Origin: JALNZF01 sp049793155
GTDB lineage: Bacteria > Nitrospirota > UBA9217
DNA: 64,000 nucleotides
Assembly: GCA_049793155.1 (NCBI GenBank)
Contig: JBARBN010000106.1
Span: forward strand, 1-64,000
Reading direction: 5' to 3'
The notes under the pieces were generated by a model, which saw nothing but the letters and a program-made list of their open reading frames with translations, was not told the DNA's origin and did not search any database. The position numbers were made by a program, and so were the translations under genes. Position 1 is the first letter of the stretch. The number at the start of each line of letters is the position of its first letter. Positions 52,816 through 59,576 of this stretch are shown here, piece by piece.

Positions 52816-52959
52816 TCAAGATGCCAGACGTGAACCTAAAAGACCGCCTTTTACTTCGACCGTGCCCGTCGTCAGATGGTCCTTCTTCTGATGCGCATGC
52901 TTCGCCGTATTCTGCTTCTTGCTCTTATCCTTGTTTTTCTTGCCGCCCTTGTCTCCCAT
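52816..52959 (-). CDS. Tiny Lys-rich protein (MGDKGGKK family, copy 2)
   Basis: A 47-aa reading frame starting MGDKGGKKNKDKSKKQNTAK, with GGAGG 6 nt before the ATG at 52959 (another ATG precedes it at 52962). The first 12 residues equal copy 1 at 32152 except for one. It continues with a His/Lys stretch (HAHQKKDHL) and ends in a non-charged tail (VKGGLLGSRLAS) absent from copy 1. It is too short to be called by most gene finders. Function is unknown; the conserved start block is the only shared domain. Confidence 0.7.
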   Translation of the reverse strand: MGDKGGKKNKDKSKKQNTAKHAHQKKDHLTTGTVEVKGGLLGSRLAS

Positions 52960-53098
52960 CATACGCCTCCTTTATGCACCTCAATATATTGTATGTAGCC
53001 ATTATATCATAGTTTTTGTTTTCTATTAGTTGCAGCGGGAAGATCAGGGTGGATGGAGTAAAAGCGGTATAGATCTGAACCAGATTTTTATAGTTCCC

Positions 53099-53132
53099 CA
53101 TGCGAAAATTTAGCAGGGTGACCGATTCCGAG
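53099..53132 (+). repeat. CATGCGAAAATTTA repeat, copy downstream of qorB-like gene
   Basis: The 34-nt unit begins CATGCGAAAATTTAGCAGGG and ends GACCGATTCCGAG. A copy with 27 of 34 bases equal lies at 58447-58480, and the first 14 bases recur at 54084-54097, in the same direction on the other side of the qorB-like gene. Confidence 0.6.
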
Positions 53133-53157
53133 TTATGAGCTGACCATAAAAACACCG

Positions 53158-54006
53158 CTACAGCGCCGCTTTAACCGCCGCTGCCAATGATGTTGTCGGT
53201 CTACCTATCAGTTTGCTCAGTTGATGTCCGTCATCGAACAGTCCTCCCTTGGAAACGCCCGCGTCGGAATCGGAGAGCAATGCGGCGACCGGTTCCGGCA
53301 ATCCCGCTTTCACGAGGACTTTTTTGTATTCGGCCTCCGGCATATTCACGTAACCGATCTTCTTGCCGGATTGGCGAGAGATTTCAGCGGCAAACTCGGC
53401 CAGGGTGAAGGCAGCATCCCCGGCAAGTTCATAGACCCGGCCTGCCTGATTTTCCGCAGTCAACACCGCCGCATCTGCTTCCGCGTAGTCGGCGCGCGCT
53501 GCAGCGGCAATGCGTCCTTCGCCCGCGCAGCCATACACCGCGCCCTGCGCCAGCGCGCCGGGTATGCCGGCCGTATAGTTTTCGGTATACCAGCCATGGC
53601 GGAGCAGCGCAAAAGGAACGCCGGATGCGCGGATCAATGCCTCGGTCGCTTTATGTTCAACGGCAAGACCCAGCGGCGATGTATCGGCATGCAGGATGCT
53701 GGTGTAGGCCAGGAACTTTACGCCTGCCCGTTTGGCGGCGTCGATGACGGATCGATGCTGTTTCGCGCGCTGCCCAAGCTCGCTGGAAGAGATCAGCAAT
53801 ACCTTGTCCGCGCCTCTCAGCGCAATGTCCCACATCGCAGGCTGGTTGTAATCGGCGTTGCGTATGTGCACGCCCAATGCTGCGATGCTTTTGGCCTTTT
53901 CACCATTTCGGACGGTGGCGACGATGCCGGATGCAGGCACCTTTTTAAGCAGTGCCTTGATGACCAGGCTTCCCAAGTGCCCTGTGGCTCCCGTAACAAC
54001 GATCAT
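53158..54006 (-). CDS. NmrA-like NAD(P)H:quinone oxidoreductase (QorB-like)
   Basis: A 282-aa atypical SDR. The NADPH site is MIVVTGATGHLGSLVIKALL, followed by VRNGEKAKSIAALGV. DKVLLISSSELGQRAKQHRS and LRHGWYTENYTAGIPGAL match QorB/YtfG, which reduces quinones and lies in the NmrA group. The active site has no YxxxK, as usual in that group. The start at 54006 has AGGAG 5 nt upstream. The gene is GC-richer than its surroundings and flanked by 14-bp direct repeats, so acquisition from Proteobacteria is possible. It stands alone. Confidence 0.85.
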   Translation of the reverse strand: MIVVTGATGHLGSLVIKALLKKVPASGIVATVRNGEKAKSIAALGVHIRNADYNQPAMWDIALRGADKVLLISSSELGQRAKQHRSVIDAAKRAGVKFLAYTSILHADTSPLGLAVEHKATEALIRASGVPFALLRHGWYTENYTAGIPGALAQGAVYGCAGEGRIAAAARADYAEADAAVLTAENQAGRVYELAGDAAFTLAEFAAEISRQSGKKIGYVNMPEAEYKKVLVKAGLPEPVAALLSDSDAGVSKGGLFDDGHQLSKLIGRPTTSLAAAVKAAL

Positions 54007-54083
54007 AAAAACTCCTTTCAAAAAATGGTTGTGATCAAACTATAGCACTTCTTGTTCATTTTTCTGTATCCGTTCGTGTACCT

Positions 54084-54097
54084 CATGCGAAAATTTA
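54084..54097 (+). repeat. CATGCGAAAATTTA repeat, copy upstream of qorB-like gene
   Basis: This 14-mer is identical to 53099-53112 and in the same orientation, so the two copies bracket the qorB-like gene. It is followed by GGGGCGAGGGTCAAG, part of another motif found in several gaps. Confidence 0.6.
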
Positions 54098-54142
54098 CCC
54101 GGGGCGAGGGTCAAGTTAAGTTTTCTGTATACTAAATGCATA

Positions 54143-54180
54143 AAAAAGAGGGACAAAACATATTCTTTGTCCCTCTTTTT
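54143..54180. terminator. Bidirectional rho-independent terminator
   Basis: AAAAAGAGGGACAAA pairs perfectly with TTTGTCCCTCTTTTT across an 8-nt loop. A T-tract exists on both strands. It ends the minus-strand gene at 54197 and separates it from the qorB-like unit. Confidence 0.9.
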
Positions 54181-54196
54181 CTGAACGATAGAATTG

Positions 54197-54433
54197 CTAC
54201 TTCCAGGTTTGCATTGCGCGGCAGACCTTCAGGTTGCACGTAGTTGTACATTTGGCACATCGGTATGCATACCGCGCGATCCCGAAAGCCACGACCACTG
54301 CAGTCCCGGAGATAAGCAACAGCGGCAGCTGCGTACTCAGGGCGATTTCTGGCAGAACGCCTCTTAATCCGAATAACACGAGCCCCGCCAAAACCAGGGT
54401 CCTCACTAGGTTATCAAATATATCTTCCTTCAT
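54197..54433 (-). CDS. Small membrane protein with C-terminal cysteine cluster
   Basis: A 78-aa protein. An acidic N-terminus (MKEDIFDNLVRTLVLAG) is followed by two helices (LVLAGLVLFGLRGVL; LPLLLISGTAVVVAFGIARY) and a Cys-rich end (CAKCTTTCNLKVC). Four Cys in 13 residues could bind zinc or an iron-sulfur cluster at the membrane. The start at 54433 has AGGAG 6 nt upstream; the open frame continues to 54496. Family not recognised. Confidence 0.75.
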   Translation of the reverse strand: MKEDIFDNLVRTLVLAGLVLFGLRGVLPEIALSTQLPLLLISGTAVVVAFGIARYAYRCAKCTTTCNLKVCRAMQTWK

Positions 54434-54711
54434 ATCAAACTCCTTTTGGACGGCTCGCGTGCGAGCGTCCTTTATTTCATTATACTCAGACATCATTACA
54501 CTTGTTATAAGTATAGCTCTATTTTTTCATTCCTGCTGTGGGGAGAACTACCTGTGGGGCATTCGTTTTCAACGGTACGCTTATTCGGGTCTTAGGCAAA
54601 AGAGGGCGAGGAGAATATCCTGATAAGAAGGCATAAAGACCCGCGGCGGGCCTGCCAAGTATCGCTGGGCAGGGAGAAGATAAGGTGAAAACTCAATCGT
54701 AAATTTTACGT

Positions 54712-54750
54712 TTAAAAAATATGCTGGAGCATCAGGATCGATGCTCCAGC
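54712..54750 (-). terminator. Rho-independent terminator
   Basis: On the minus strand GCTGGAGCATC and GATGCTCCAGC form a perfect 11-bp stem with a 6-nt loop, followed by ATATTTTTTAAA. It lies 12 bp after the stop of the exported protein at 54762. Confidence 0.92.
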
Positions 54751-54761
54751 GAAATCGAAGG

Positions 54762-55031
54762 CTACCGTCGTGAACCTCTCATACCGCTGCCCATTCCGCC
54801 GCCGCCCATGCTGCCGGCCCCCGTATCCATACGGTCATGGATTTGGTCGCGGTTTCGGATCTGATCAGGAACACCGTCCCCGGTATTGTCTTTCAGCCGG
54901 TCACGGTCCCGCGTCTGGTCCATGGCTATGTTCGGATATGCGGCAGCCTTTTCTTCCGCCGGTGCAAGCCCTGCAATGCCCAAAAACATGAAGCATGCTG
55001 CTATCAGAACAACAATCCGTCTCGTAAACAT
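54762..55031 (-). CDS. Small exported Asp/Arg and Gly/Met-rich protein
   Basis: An 89-aa protein with a signal peptide (RRIVVLIAACFMFLGIAGLA, cleaved near APA). The mature part has repeated D-R-D/R-N-R-D units (TRDRDRLKDNTGDGVPDQIR, NRDQIHDR) that look like short calcium-binding (thrombospondin type 3-like) motifs: DNTGDGVPD is the DxDxDG-type loop. A Gly/Met-rich tail (SMGGGGMGSGMRGSRR) ends it. GGGAGG precedes the ATG at 55031, and a strong terminator follows. Function unknown; calcium binding is inferred from the loop. Confidence 0.75.
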   Translation of the reverse strand: MFTRRIVVLIAACFMFLGIAGLAPAEEKAAAYPNIAMDQTRDRDRLKDNTGDGVPDQIRNRDQIHDRMDTGAGSMGGGGMGSGMRGSRR

Positions 55032-55425
55032 GATCGGTCCTCCCTTTTTTGTTGGTGTGTATCCCACCGTCCCTGTTTTTTTCAATCAACAGCCGGTTAC
55101 TTCGCAGCTCCTCGGCCGAGGTGAGTACTCTTGCGCTGCGCTGTATACACTCATAAGACGACGGCCTGCGAAAAAGGTTACAGAGAAAGTTGATCACGCA
55201 TCAAACCTGCCGGACACAGCTCCGTACCGCACACCTCGTCATGTGATGTACCGGCATTGGAATAACTCTTCGAGCAGCCCTGAAGGAAGGCCATCAGCAG
55301 GCAGACGTCAACGCTCGAAAAAAGCTTGTAGTATGGAATGGCATGATTGCGCTCCCTGGATCAGACTGGAGGGAAGCAACCGGTCGAGGGGACCCTTTAA
55401 ATGGGTGAGCGTAAGATGTTTGACC
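55032..55425. other. Intergenic region without a recognised gene
   Basis: This 394-bp stretch has no frame with a good ribosome site. A long plus-strand frame that crosses it (54886-55548) overlaps two better-supported minus-strand genes and is rejected. Confidence 0.5.
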
Positions 55426-55884
55426 CTACGAACGGCTGGCGACGATCTGAAGTGTCCTGGCATCCCGCTTCCCCTGAAAATACTTGTCAAGGACACGCTC
55501 GAACACCGAATGCGGTTCGGTCACCAGCGCGAACAGGGTCATGGATGATTGAAGCTTCATGTCGTCGGGGTGTCCGAAAATATCCGGAGCAGACGACCCC
55601 TGAACAGCAAGGACCACTTCCGCGCACTCCTTGAGCCGCGCCCCGAGAAGAGGATGGCTGATGTAGTCCCGCGCTTCTTCCAGGCTTTTGATGGCATAAT
55701 GTCGGGTTGTCGGGCTGTGTCCCAATCCGTCGATCTGCGGGAATATGTACCACATCCAGTGCGAGCGCTTCAAACCGTTCCGCAACTCGGCAAGGACACG
55801 GTCATAGACCCCTTCCTGCACGCTGATGAAGCGGTTCAGATCATAGGGATCGTTGCAATCGTCGGCCCTGTTGCCACGTTCCAT
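55426..55884 (-). CDS. DUF1810 family protein
   Basis: A 152-aa protein. Family marks are YDLNRFISVQEGVYDRVLAE, RSHWMWYIFPQIDGLGHSPT and ISHPLLGARLKECAEVVL. IFGHPDDMKLQSSMTLF is also typical. DUF1810 proteins are small, soluble and helical; their role is not known. The start at 55884 has AGGAGA upstream. A GTCAAA-type repeat lies just downstream of the hemerythrin gene end. Confidence 0.88.
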   Translation of the reverse strand: MERGNRADDCNDPYDLNRFISVQEGVYDRVLAELRNGLKRSHWMWYIFPQIDGLGHSPTTRHYAIKSLEEARDYISHPLLGARLKECAEVVLAVQGSSAPDIFGHPDDMKLQSSMTLFALVTEPHSVFERVLDKYFQGKRDARTLQIVASRS

Positions 55885-55958
55885 GTCTGTCTCCTGCAGG
55901 TGACCCAAAGAGGTTCCGGGCACATGATGAAGATCGGATGATCAGAAGAAGAAAGAAA

Positions 55959-55982
55959 AATCAAACAGTACGGACCTGACCT
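55959..55982. repeat. Dispersed TCAAAcagtacGGACCTGACC motif
   Basis: TCAAACAGTACGGACCTGAC (55961-55980) matches similar motifs at 57153-57175 and, inverted, at 63452-63470. It ends against the hemerythrin stop. Confidence 0.5.
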
Positions 55983-56401
55983 TAAGATTTCTTCTCATTC
56001 GCCGCTTTGCCTTCGATGTATGGCTTGTACTTCTGGTCCTCGTCGAGGATGTGCAGGTTCAGCCAATTAGCCATGAGCAGCATCACCTCGATCGTAGTCG
56101 GGGAATGCCCGCTGTCGAACGCCTCCTTGAGGCTCTGCGCTTTCCTGACCAGGGTATCGTGCATCTCCTTATGCAGGTCAAAGTCAGGATACCCGTGCTG
56201 GAGCAGCAGCCGTTCCTCGGCCTTGAAATGATAATCGGTAAAGTCCACGAACTCGTCTACGACCGTACCTATCACGTCACTGCCCTTGCCCGCGTGCATC
56301 GCGTCGTACATGGCGTTCACGAGGTCGAAAAGCTTTTTGTGCTGCTCGTCGATCTCCGCCACATTGACCGAATATTTATTTTTCCATTTTAAATAGCCCA
56401 T
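55982..56401 (-). CDS. Bacteriohemerythrin
   Basis: A 139-aa four-helix oxygen-binding protein with a di-iron site. The ligands are all present: His in EIDEQHKKLF, His/Glu in TDYHFKAEERL, His in DLHKEMH, and His/Asp in LNLHILDEDQKY. Such proteins bind O2 reversibly and serve in oxygen storage, delivery or sensing in microaerobes. GGGAGAGGG precedes the ATG. It stands alone near a DUF1810 gene. Confidence 0.95.
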   Translation of the reverse strand: MGYLKWKNKYSVNVAEIDEQHKKLFDLVNAMYDAMHAGKGSDVIGTVVDEFVDFTDYHFKAEERLLLQHGYPDFDLHKEMHDTLVRKAQSLKEAFDSGHSPTTIEVMLLMANWLNLHILDEDQKYKPYIEGKAANEKKS

Positions 56402-56826
56402 GAATACCCTCTCCCGTGTTCAGATAACAGCAGGGCCAGATCTGGAGAAAACCGTTGTAAAGCCGTCCCCTCGCCACAAGAATACTATAAATTGCGGGAA
56501 ACGACAAGCAATATAGCGGAAACGACTCAATTCCCGGAGGATGCGGTCCGTATTTCTGTACTGCATCAATGATCTCTTTGTCTCCAACAGGAATGTCAAA
56601 CCGCGAGACTTGATGATCATATGAAGCACCCTATAGATACCCCGCATCAACGATGTGACTCTGCCATAATTTGTCACCGGAAGTGTCCAAAAACGCATGT
56701 CCCGTGAAATAAATCCGTTTGCGTATGTTGAATATCGTATATATCCGGCAGGTTATGCATTGGTATGGATATTGCTCTTTAATAGATTGAAATTCATTTC
56801 TTTTCAATGAAAGGTGGGCTGAAAAA
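56402..56826. other. Intergenic region without a recognised gene
   Basis: A 425-bp, relatively AT-rich gap. I see no reading frame with a ribosome site; it probably carries the divergent promoters of the hemerythrin and Cys-rich protein genes. Confidence 0.45.
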
Positions 56827-57078
56827 ATGAATTGCTGGGAATACAAAAACTGCGCGGAAGAGGTATTCAAGACTTGTCCTGCGTATCCTGACAGCGGTGA
56901 GCGCTGCTGGGTGATCGCAGGTGTAAAGTGCCAGGGCGTCGGGGAGACGGAGTTCTCAAGCCTGGATGAGCAGATCGCCTGTTGCGGCAAATGCGATTTC
57001 TACGGACATGGGAGCGCGCGGGATCGCCTGAAGCCGGCTGACAACAGCGAATATGATCAAGAAGCGGCAGGCATATGA
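56827..57078 (+). CDS. Free-standing Cys/Trp-rich domain protein
   Basis: An 83-aa protein starting MNCWEYKNCAEEVFKTCPAY. It contains the same pattern as the C-terminus of the histidine kinase at 48019: C-W-E-(F/Y)-K-x-C, CPAY, (G/E)RCW.IAG..C, and C.KCDFY. Six or more cysteines in about 60 residues point to metal or cluster binding. AGGTGG precedes the ATG. A polar tail (ARDRLKPADNSEYDQEAAGI) follows the domain. It may be a stand-alone partner of sensor proteins that carry the domain fused. Confidence 0.75.
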   Translation: MNCWEYKNCAEEVFKTCPAYPDSGERCWVIAGVKCQGVGETEFSSLDEQIACCGKCDFYGHGSARDRLKPADNSEYDQEAAGI

Positions 57079-57663
57079 GATAAGCTTTATCCGGGCATTT
57101 TGCAGTAAGGCCGCCGGAGCTTTGAAGGGAGTCAGCAAAAGTTCGAGCAAAAGTCAAATAGTAAGGACCTGCCCCAGCGCCTCTTTTCAAAATCTAACCA
57201 CAGGGTCCACAAAGAATTCAAGGAGTAAATAGATCGCCGGCCTTCTCTCCCTCTGTGACCCTCTCATTACCAACGCTTCTGATTCTGTTCTTGATCCTGT
57301 AACCGCGAGAGGAAATTATAACCACGGAGTTCACAGAGTTTTATGAATAACGAATGGTAATTTTCTCAGTGTTCTCTGCCTGCACCCGGCGATTACGAGT
57401 GCTTAGCGCGAGTGCAGAGTGCGGTTAAGTTCTGCCCCAGAGATGTTCGAGATAGGCAACGTATAGAATGCTACTTCGCCTTGCGTGATGGGTGACGAGT
57501 TTTATAGGGACGCTCACGGGACTCGATCGCCCAATCATTCAAAGTTCAGAGGCTGCACCAAGCGTTTATGCGCGGATGTGTAAATGCGGGTGTTCAGATT
57601 TCAACGCATCAACGGATCAACGCATCCCACGGCCCCTATTCCATCAGGGTCAAAGGGCATCCC
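57079..57663. other. Repeat-rich intergenic region
   Basis: 585 bp without a gene. It holds a GTCAAATAGTAAGGACCTGC motif (57153-57175), AACCACAGGGTCCACAAAGA- and AACCACGGAGTTCACAGAG-type dispersed motifs (57200-57215 and 57320-57342), and a CTGCCTGCACCCGGC repeat (57376-57424) that recurs at 58500. Confidence 0.55.
57376..57424 (+). repeat. CTGCCTGCACCCGGC repeat, copy 1
   Basis: CTGCCTGCACCCGGC followed by (G/A)(A/T)TTAC.AG.GC..(A/G)CGCGAGTGC. A second direct copy is at 58500-58545, so the pair brackets the six-helix membrane protein gene. Confidence 0.6.
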
Positions 57664-58242
57664 TTACATAAATTTCAGCAGCCCGCGCCCATCTCCCGTA
57701 AACAAAACAAGTCCCGCATGAATCATACTGATGGCCGATAACACGATGACCACGATCCCCTGCCCCAAAACGTTCAAGACCATATGCACCAGCATCTCCA
57801 CCGTCGTCATTGCCAGAACAACGAAACCGCACATCACAATCACGACACTAATGATCATTATTTTTGGGCTCCGCGTCTGCAGAAGCTCATGGAGGTTGTG
57901 CGGCATGCCGGTATGGCCAAATACATAGAGGCCGCCAAGTCCAAGAATCAGTATGACTACCGCTACGATCGGTATGCTTCCCAACTGCCGGGCGCTCAGA
58001 GAAAGGCCGAGGATCAGCATGAGAAGAACGGTATACGAGGTCCTCACCGTAAGACCTCCAGACGTAACGATTGCATATATTGAAGCACCTATCAGCAAAA
58101 CCCCTACGATCGCCGAAAGGTTTTGCAATGTGCTGCTTTCATGCTCCCTGGTCTTGATCGTCCGGTTGATACCCATGACCACACCGAGGCAGCCGGCGGC
58201 CAGGATCAGCCACAAATGAAGTGACGCCATTTTTTGACCCAT
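57664..58242 (-). CDS. Six-helix membrane protein, unknown function
   Basis: A 192-aa protein with six predicted membrane helices, including LWLILAAGCLGVVMGINRTI, LSAIVGVLLIGASIYAIVTS, YTVLLMLILGLSLSARQLGS, IVAVVILILGLGGLYVFG, KIMIISVVIVMCGFVVLAMT and VIVLSAISMIHAGLVLFTGD. GGGGTCGG precedes the ATG at 58242. It lies between two direct CTGCCTGCACCCGGC repeats. No family is recognised. Confidence 0.7.
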   Translation of the reverse strand: MGQKMASLHLWLILAAGCLGVVMGINRTIKTREHESSTLQNLSAIVGVLLIGASIYAIVTSGGLTVRTSYTVLLMLILGLSLSARQLGSIPIVAVVILILGLGGLYVFGHTGMPHNLHELLQTRSPKIMIISVVIVMCGFVVLAMTTVEMLVHMVLNVLGQGIVVIVLSAISMIHAGLVLFTGDGRGLLKFM

Positions 58243-58446
58243 TTTGTCCGACCCCCACAGGGTCAGCACAGTTAACCACGGATACACACTGATGTACACG
58301 GATGCAATAATTTAAAAGAATTCAAATGATGTTCTCATCTGAGTGCGTGAGGAAACCAGTCGCGCACCACCGTTAAAAGAATATTCCTAATGAGTGGAAA
58401 AGTAAAGGAGGTTTTTGTTCAAGCCGGGGCTTTGTTGCTTTACTCA

Positions 58447-58480
58447 CATTCGAAAATTCAGGTGTGCGACCGAGTCCGAG
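58447..58480 (+). repeat. CATGCGAAAATTTA-type repeat, third copy
   Basis: CATTCGAAAATTCAGGTGTG...GACCGAGTCCGAG shares 27 of 34 bases with 53099-53132. It is followed directly by the CTGCCTGCACCCGGC repeat at 58500. Confidence 0.55.
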
Positions 58481-58499
58481 GGTTAAGCATTTCGAAGGA

Positions 58500-58545
58500 C
58501 TGCCTGCACCCGGCATTTACAAGCGCAACGCGCGAGTGCGGGCGT
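58500..58545 (+). repeat. CTGCCTGCACCCGGC repeat, copy 2
   Basis: Direct copy of 57376-57424. It overlaps the 3' end of the small minus-strand reading frame at 58517-58663 and supplies its last codons and stop. Confidence 0.6.
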
Positions 58546-58663
58546 CGGCAAGCCAGGTGAGGAGCGCACTGAGTGACCGCAGTCCTCCGGGATCGCCGGA
58601 AATCACGATCTTTTCCTCTTTATCGGTGATCTGGATGTTTCCACTCAGCTTGGGGAATCGCAT
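58517..58663 (-). pseudogene. Small or 3'-truncated gene ending in a repeat
   Basis: A 48-codon frame starting MRFPKLSGNIQITDKEEKIV and containing ISGDPGGLRSLSALLTWLAD, an amphipathic strand-helix unit. AGAGGA lies 4 nt before the ATG at 58663. The last dozen codons (ARTRALRL) and the stop lie inside the CTGCCTGCACCCGGC repeat, so a longer original gene was probably cut by it. It could also be a short real protein. No family was assigned. Confidence 0.45.
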
Positions 58664-58804
58664 CGGTTCCTCTTGAAGGGCTGAAGGGTGAAGGGGCGAT
58701 TAAGTCTGGAATTCGGAGTGAGGAAGACTACTGAGGGGCCTTGTGTCGCTTTAATTCCGACCCAATAGGCCCCTACATATAACAGCAGTCATTTACGAAG
58801 TGCT

Positions 58805-59095
58805 CTATTCTTTTCTGCTATACAAGGTACAGTAGGCCTCCGGGCTGACCGAACCCTCCACTACCGTGCAAGTGCCATCGGCCGTTTTCGTCTTGCCGGG
58901 GACAAAGAGGTTACAATTGCTGCATTTCTTATCGCCATTCGGCTTGTCCTGGTAATTCGCCGCGGATTTGGACGACTTTGCCGCTAATGCCTTACCGGTA
59001 AAAGCCGATGCGAGTGCGACGCATGTTACTGCAGCAGCGCCTTTAAGCAGTGTGCGGCGGGAAATCAATTGGTCCATGTCCAGGTCTTCGTTCAT
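58805..59095 (-). CDS. High-potential iron-sulfur protein (HiPIP)
   Basis: A 96-aa periplasmic electron carrier with one [4Fe-4S] cluster. A twin-arginine signal (SRRTLLKGAAAVTCVALASA) leads to a mature part of about 55 residues. The four cluster cysteines appear in CSNCNLFVPGK, GTCTVVEG and PEAYCTLYSRK, spaced as in HiPIPs. GGAGG precedes the ATG at 59095. The protein can donate electrons to oxidases or reaction centres; its partner is not in the window. Confidence 0.93.
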   Translation of the reverse strand: MNEDLDMDQLISRRTLLKGAAAVTCVALASAFTGKALAAKSSKSAANYQDKPNGDKKCSNCNLFVPGKTKTADGTCTVVEGSVSPEAYCTLYSRKE

Positions 59096-59282
59096 TTGAG
59101 CCTCCTTTTTTTTATTATCTCCATCGTCATTGACCTCGTCGGGTCTACCTGCTGACTGCGCTATGAAAAGAACTTAGCGCGTTAAAGTCGAGTTGTCAAT
59201 ACGACGAAGGTACAAGGGTCAGGCACGCAAGAAAATTGGCAGTAAGGAGCGTGTGGAGTGGCCTAGATGGTTCCTAAGTTGT

Positions 59283-59573
59283 CTATTCTCTGCCTATGTC
59301 TCTGTACCTGGTGCTGGTATTAATTTTAATCTTCTTAGGCATGCCGCTTTTTTGATACCTTCCTATAATAATATAAAGCAGTATTCCAACCGGCGGGATC
59401 AGCATCACAAAAAAGAACCAGATTATTTTATCCGTATTATTCGTGAACTGGCTGCTAACGATATCTATGATCGTTACCAACCATAGCAGAAACAACACAC
59501 TGGCTACTATTATTATTACGGCGGCGAAGTGCGAAATTTGCTCCAATATCCTTGGATCAACATTAGGTGTCAT
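59283..59573 (-). CDS. PLDc_N-type two-helix membrane protein
   Basis: A 96-aa protein with two membrane helices: AAVIIIVASVLFLLWLVTII and WFFFVMLIPPVGILLYIIIG. The second carries the signature of the phospholipase D nuclease N-terminal (PLDc_N) domain, IPPVGxxLYxxxGR, but no nuclease domain follows. It begins 3 bp after the stop of the epimerase gene and is translationally coupled to it. A basic tail (MPKKIKINTSTRYRDIGRE) is cytosolic. Confidence 0.75.
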   Translation of the reverse strand: MTPNVDPRILEQISHFAAVIIIVASVLFLLWLVTIIDIVSSQFTNNTDKIIWFFFVMLIPPVGILLYIIIGRYQKSGMPKKIKINTSTRYRDIGRE

Positions 59574-59576
59574 AGT

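Noticed and set aside
54886..55548. 220-aa plus-strand frame
   Set aside because: It runs antisense through the exported protein gene and the DUF1810 gene, has no ribosome site and an odd composition; shadow.
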